Below, piece by piece: positions 60,861-64,000 of a DNA stretch of 64,000 bases. The stretch lies in the NCBI RefSeq assembly GCF_007833635.1, contig NZ_CP031125.1, forward strand, positions 930,001 to 994,000, in the 5' to 3' direction. The notes under the pieces were generated by a model. It saw only the letters and a program-made list of their open reading frames with translations. It ran no database searches and was not told where the DNA came from. The first letter of the stretch is position 1. Every line of letters begins with the position of its first letter. The position numbers and the translations under genes are program-made. This stretch comes from Candidatus Pelagibacter sp. FZCC0015 (GTDB lineage Bacteria; Pseudomonadota; Alphaproteobacteria; Pelagibacterales; Pelagibacteraceae).

Positions 60861-61847
60861 TTAAATTAAATTAGATAAATCTCTTTTATTATTTTTGAAA
60901 GTAGGCAGAGGATATTTAAAAGCAAATTTTCTTGGAATACATTTTTCTTTAGCTTTTTCCCAGAGAGCTAGCCATTGTTTAAAATTTTTAATTTTAAGAT
61001 TTTTTTTATTTTTACTTCTAACGTAAAAATTGGGAAGGGGCTCTCGTCCTGATGGCTGTCCAGCAACATTATATCTAAGATCAGCACTTATTCTAAAATC
61101 ATTTGATCTATTTGGTAAAGAACAGTGTATTGAATGTTTGTGCAGAAGTATCACATCACCAATGTTAGCCTCTAAATAAATATGTTTCATATCATCTAAC
61201 AATTCACTATTTTTTAGTTCTACTTGTCCCCTGTATCCTGAAACGTGATTTAGTAATCCTATTTTATTGATTTTTTTAACAGTAATCATACATCCATTTT
61301 TTTTTGTAGTTTTAGTAAAAGGAATCCATACAGTAACCATGTCAGTTAATTTTTGTCCTTTTGTATTTAATACAGCCGCATCCTGATGCCAAGGCGTTCT
61401 TCCGCTTAGACCATCATGAATTGAACCTTTTGGTAATTTTTTTTCGGGCTGTTTAATTCTAGTATTTTGAACAGGGTTAGACATTATTTCTTTGCCCAAA
61501 ATATTTTCTACAACATCCAGAATATTTTTATTAGTAATTAAATTCCATAATGATTGAGTAGCAAAATAATCACTATCTTTTTTTACGTGGTCTCTTGGTA
61601 ATCGAGTATTAAAATATTGATCCAAATCATTAATATTAAGTTTAGAAATATAAGAGTATTTTTTTTTAAAATCGAAATTAAGAACTTTTTTTACGTCTCT
61701 CTTTTTTGCATATTTTTGGATGAGACAATCCATAACAAATTCCATATCATTAAGAATTGGTTTTAAGTCTCTTCTAAAGTTAAGTACATTTTTAATAATC
61801 AAGTACCCATTCTCATATAATTTTTTTTGAAGACTATTTGTCATCAT
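60861..61847 (-). CDS. Phytanoyl-CoA dioxygenase (PhyH) family protein
   Basis: PhyH enzymes are Fe(II)/2OG-dependent hydroxylases. The 328 residues contain H154 and D156 in TPWHQDAAVLN, and the distal H241 in HKHSIHCSLPNRSND with nearby arginines for 2OG binding. WIPFTKTTKKNGCMITV is a typical core strand. PhyH proteins hydroxylate very varied substrates, such as ectoine, phosphonates or halogenated compounds; this one is not assigned. It starts 28 bases after the next 2OG gene on the same strand, which suggests a common pathway. Confidence 0.87.
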   Translation of the reverse strand: MMTNSLQKKLYENGYLIIKNVLNFRRDLKPILNDMEFVMDCLIQKYAKKRDVKKVLNFDFKKKYSYISKLNINDLDQYFNTRLPRDHVKKDSDYFATQSLWNLITNKNILDVVENILGKEIMSNPVQNTRIKQPEKKLPKGSIHDGLSGRTPWHQDAAVLNTKGQKLTDMVTVWIPFTKTTKKNGCMITVKKINKIGLLNHVSGYRGQVELKNSELLDDMKHIYLEANIGDVILLHKHSIHCSLPNRSNDFRISADLRYNVAGQPSGREPLPNFYVRSKNKKNLKIKNFKQWLALWEKAKEKCIPRKFAFKYPLPTFKNNKRDLSNLI

Positions 61848-61875
61848 TAAAATTTATTTTATCATTCACAATATT

Positions 61876-62745
61876 TCAATGTTTTGGTGCTGTGGTTAAA
61901 TAGTTCGCATCATGAAAAGAGGTTAACATTCTTTTTTTGGTACTAATTATGTGAGGATAATATGAGATACCTTTGTAATTCCATATAACTGGTTTATTTA
62001 ATGCATAACTTCCATAAATAAAAAAACGCTTTGGACAGTTTTTTTCTACAAAGCGCTTAACTCCATGATAGGAGTTTGGAGTAGATTGGAAAAAAACAAC
62101 AGTTCCTTTCTTTGGGGTGAAAGCTTTGACTACTTCCAGTTCACCTATTTTTGGAAATCTTCTGAAACTTTTTCTTAAATTTTTCTTAGATTTTTTTCTA
62201 TAAATTGTAAGTGATCCTCCATTTTTTTTTGGAATATCTGTCAGGTAAATTAAGAAATTATATAATCTAGTTATATCATCTCTATGAGGACGTAATCTAT
62301 ATCCTCCTTTAGAAACTGAAAAATCAATATCTAAATTAACTTTTGGGTTAGTGTAATTATTTCCTAACAATTTTTTTAATTCGCTTGAATTTAGTTTCTT
62401 TTTAATAGTAAATTTTTTTTGATTAAATATTTTTGGTTTGTGAGTGTTTGTCCAAGATCCATCTTTAAAATTTTTAGAAAAAAGAGTTTCAATTTTTTTA
62501 TAAAAAGTTTTGCTATTAAAAAGTTTAAATAGTTTTGCAGAATTATTTGAAGATTTAATATAGTTATTAAAATTTTTTGAGCCTTTGTTAATTCTGCTTC
62601 GACCACCCATAATCATGTCGTCAAAGGCTTTAGATTTACTAATCTCATCAATTAATAAATTACAAGTATTTTTCTCAACAACTTTATCTCCAACCAATAC
62701 AGGAAAATTACTTTTAATTTTTTTTAATCGATTGATTTTAAGCAT
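61876..62745 (-). CDS. 2OG-Fe(II) oxygenase (prolyl 4-hydroxylase-like)
   Basis: The 289-residue protein has the facial triad of a 2OG-Fe(II) dioxygenase: H154 and D156 in RPHRDD and H227 in NSYHGVKR, with R240 as the 2OG-binding arginine. YNFLIYLTDIPKKNGGSLTIY and TVVFFQSTPNS are typical of the P4Hc-like fold. The N-terminal half is lysine-rich and not recognised. It starts at the last base of the panE-like gene (62745) and is followed by a second 2OG enzyme gene, so two oxygenases act in one transcript. The substrate is unknown. Confidence 0.85.
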   Translation of the reverse strand: MLKINRLKKIKSNFPVLVGDKVVEKNTCNLLIDEISKSKAFDDMIMGGRSRINKGSKNFNNYIKSSNNSAKLFKLFNSKTFYKKIETLFSKNFKDGSWTNTHKPKIFNQKKFTIKKKLNSSELKKLLGNNYTNPKVNLDIDFSVSKGGYRLRPHRDDITRLYNFLIYLTDIPKKNGGSLTIYRKKSKKNLRKSFRRFPKIGELEVVKAFTPKKGTVVFFQSTPNSYHGVKRFVEKNCPKRFFIYGSYALNKPVIWNYKGISYYPHIISTKKRMLTSFHDANYLTTAPKH

Positions 62746-63689
62746 TAACTATACATACCTTCTTTAACCTTAATCATTTTATACATCAGGTCATTTAAAG
62801 GTGTTTTTACTCCATGTTTTTTTCCTATTTTAGAAACCGCTCCACTAATAAAATCAATTTCAGTTTTTCTTTTGTACTGAACATCAAAAGCCATTGAAGA
62901 TTTGTTAGTTTGCATAGAATCTACAATTTTATTGAACATAAATAGACATTCATCTTCAGAAACATTAACTCCATCAGCAAGTGCCACTTCTCTTGTCTCT
63001 AAAATGATTTCTTTACCAAGTCCTCTTGAAACATCATTAGCCTTATTATTTACGTAAAGATCAGTGTGATGTAGATCAAATATAGCTGAAAGAGGACCTA
63101 TTGCTGTTAGAGCAAAAAGCTTCATCCATTTTCTTTTTTTTACATCTTCAGCTGCAATCATTTCAAGATTATGTGCAGTAAAAGTATCAGCTATTTCTGT
63201 AATTCTCTTTGTTATTCCTCCTTCATATTCTCCAATCCATGAAGGTAATGCGCCATGGTTCATTATATGACCTGGTCCTAAAATATTTGAAGCTTGCGTC
63301 GTTGTTCCACCGATTACCTTTTCATTTCCAACGATACTTTGAATTATTGCCTCATGACCAATCCCATTTTGAAATGACATGAAGACTGTTTTTTCACCAA
63401 TAATATTTTTAATACTTTTTAATGCTGGTTCTAATGCAGTTGCTTTACACATAACAATGACTGCATCCATTTTATCTAACGATGATGGATCTGAAGTAGC
63501 ATTAACTTTAATTATACGATCTCCTCCATGACCATCCATTTTTAAACCATCTTTATTAATCGCATCAACATGTTCTTTCCAAACATCAATTAAAGTTACA
63601 TTTAAACCTTTTTCAGCTAGCAACCCTCCAAACAGACATCCCATTGCACCTGCACCTAATACTGCTACTTTTAAATCTTTATTTATCAT
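62745..63689 (-). CDS. 2-dehydropantoate 2-reductase family protein (PanE/ApbA-like)
   Basis: The 314-residue protein has the NADP-binding N-terminus VAVLGAGAMGCLFGGLLAEKGLNVTLIDVW, and the family segment MSFQNGIGHEAIIQSIVGNEKVIGGTTTQAS, followed by the conserved lysine in KKRKWMKLFALTAIGPLSAI. Ketopantoate reductases make pantoate for CoA, but many paralogues act on other 2-keto acids. Being in an operon with dioxygenases and a hydroxyacid dehydrogenase, it may be such a paralogue. Upstream are a weak promoter and AAGG ribosome site. Confidence 0.85.
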   Translation of the reverse strand: MINKDLKVAVLGAGAMGCLFGGLLAEKGLNVTLIDVWKEHVDAINKDGLKMDGHGGDRIIKVNATSDPSSLDKMDAVIVMCKATALEPALKSIKNIIGEKTVFMSFQNGIGHEAIIQSIVGNEKVIGGTTTQASNILGPGHIMNHGALPSWIGEYEGGITKRITEIADTFTAHNLEMIAAEDVKKRKWMKLFALTAIGPLSAIFDLHHTDLYVNNKANDVSRGLGKEIILETREVALADGVNVSEDECLFMFNKIVDSMQTNKSSMAFDVQYKRKTEIDFISGAVSKIGKKHGVKTPLNDLMYKMIKVKEGMYS

Positions 63690-63723
63690 CGTTACCTTTT
63701 TAAAATTATTTATGTATAGAAAT

Positions 63724-63752
63724 TATATATATTATCTATAGACAATATGCAA
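63724..63752 (-). promoter_or_regulatory. Candidate promoter for the panE-like operon
   Basis: On the minus strand TTGCAT (63752-63747) is followed after 17 bases by TATATA (63729-63724), predicting a start near 63717 and a leader of about 28 bases to the ATG at 63689. The DNA is very AT-rich, so this is tentative. Confidence 0.4.
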
Positions 63753-63776
63753 AATAAATTATAGCCTATTAACATT

Positions 63777-64000
63777 ATGCAATTAAAAATAGAAAAAGGA
63801 ACTTTCACAAATCATTCACTTGAAGATATAGCGAGTGCATTAAAAAAAGGACTTTCAGAAAATTTTAAAAATGTTGAAGTAGAAGTTGTAGTTTGTCCTA
63901 ATCTTCGTGAATGGGATTGTCCATCTGAAGGAATAAGCGGTAACCAAAAAATTATAGATGTTGGTGGTGAGCCATACATGCATGATCCTAATTTTATTGG
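63777..64000 (+). CDS. DUF1907 (C11orf54-like) protein, 3' end beyond the window
   Basis: Only about 74 codons are visible from ATG 63777: a helix (HSLEDIASALKKGLSENF), then NVEVEVVVCPNLREWD, GISGNQKIIDVGGEPY and MHDPNF. This resembles the start of the DUF1907 family, represented by human C11orf54, a zinc-binding ester-hydrolase-like protein. The family's metal-binding histidines would lie beyond the window. It is divergent from the panE-like gene, 87 bases away. The call rests on recall of the family's N-terminus. Confidence 0.7.
   Translation, partial: MQLKIEKGTFTNHSLEDIASALKKGLSENFKNVEVEVVVCPNLREWDCPSEGISGNQKIIDVGGEPYMHDPNFI

Noticed and set aside
1..64000. tRNA, rRNA, CRISPR arrays, insertion sequences, prophage or attachment sites
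   Set aside because: No cloverleaf-like gene, repeat-spacer pattern, transposase, integrase or terminal inverted repeat was found by reading the gaps and gene list. A tRNAscan or covariance search would be the decisive check.

Overview
The window is very AT-rich and almost entirely coding, with gene overlaps of a few bases, short spacers and no IS elements, tRNAs, rRNAs or CRISPR arrays. Gene content (NDUFA12, DUF2155, DUF1244 and DUF2066 next to an Hda-like DnaA homologue, lptF-lptG-lptD-surA-pdxA-rsmA, form II CO dehydrogenase, riboswitch-controlled homocysteine methyltransferase) points to a streamlined marine alphaproteobacterium of the SAR11/Pelagibacter type. This is inferred from gene content and composition; no phylogeny was run.

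Layout. 1-7282 (minus): envelope operon lptF-lptG-lptD-surA-pdxA-rsmA, with rsmA cut by the window edge. 7344-9201 (plus): pepA and ndk. 9191-10778 (minus): purM-purN. 10790-14312 (plus): DUF2066 protein, Hda-like protein, aspS. 14314-19200: a stand-alone TSCPD (NrdJ C-terminal-like) protein, NDUFA12, DUF2155, aroQ-accB-accC and thiS-thiG. 19193-30034: rne, a PBP1A gene, prfB read through a programmed +1 frameshift, a large AsmA-like protein, tyrS, anmK and a hydrolase. 30117-36329: a complete SUF iron-sulfur operon (iscR-sufBCDSUTA) behind an IscR-type operator. 36396-42675: a 56-residue orphan, glnA, a YbaK-like deacylase, an EamA transporter, bhmT behind a probable tandem SAM-II/SAM-V riboswitch, a 2OG oxygenase, a TauE/SafE transporter, moaB and DUF1244.

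42697-49036 is a form II aerobic CO dehydrogenase-type cluster (coxG, coxS, coxL, coxM, two half-length XdhC proteins, a GNAT protein, a MocA-like cytidylyltransferase). It meets msrP-msrQ and moaA-moaC-moaD-moaE (49019-52760), so molybdenum cofactor synthesis lies beside two likely users. 53244-59359 holds a sugar/inositol ABC transporter, two Gfo/Idh/MocA dehydrogenases and an IolE-like inosose dehydratase, suggesting uptake and early catabolism of myo-inositol or a related cyclitol. 59360-63689 is a five-gene co-directional run (ketopantoate reductase-like, two 2OG dioxygenases, a 2-hydroxyacid dehydrogenase, a small pilin-like protein) whose pathway is not recognised. A partial DUF1907 gene starts at 63777.

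No intergenic stretch exceeds 300 bases. All eleven convergent junctions have 0-9 bases between stop codons or overlap. The most informative non-coding signals are the tandem SAM riboswitch (about 40386-40515), the IscR operator/promoter (30117-30148), the prfB recoding site (about 23505-23518), the hairpin between the ABC binding-protein and permease genes (55187-55219) and inverted repeats upstream of the ABC operon (56175-56261).
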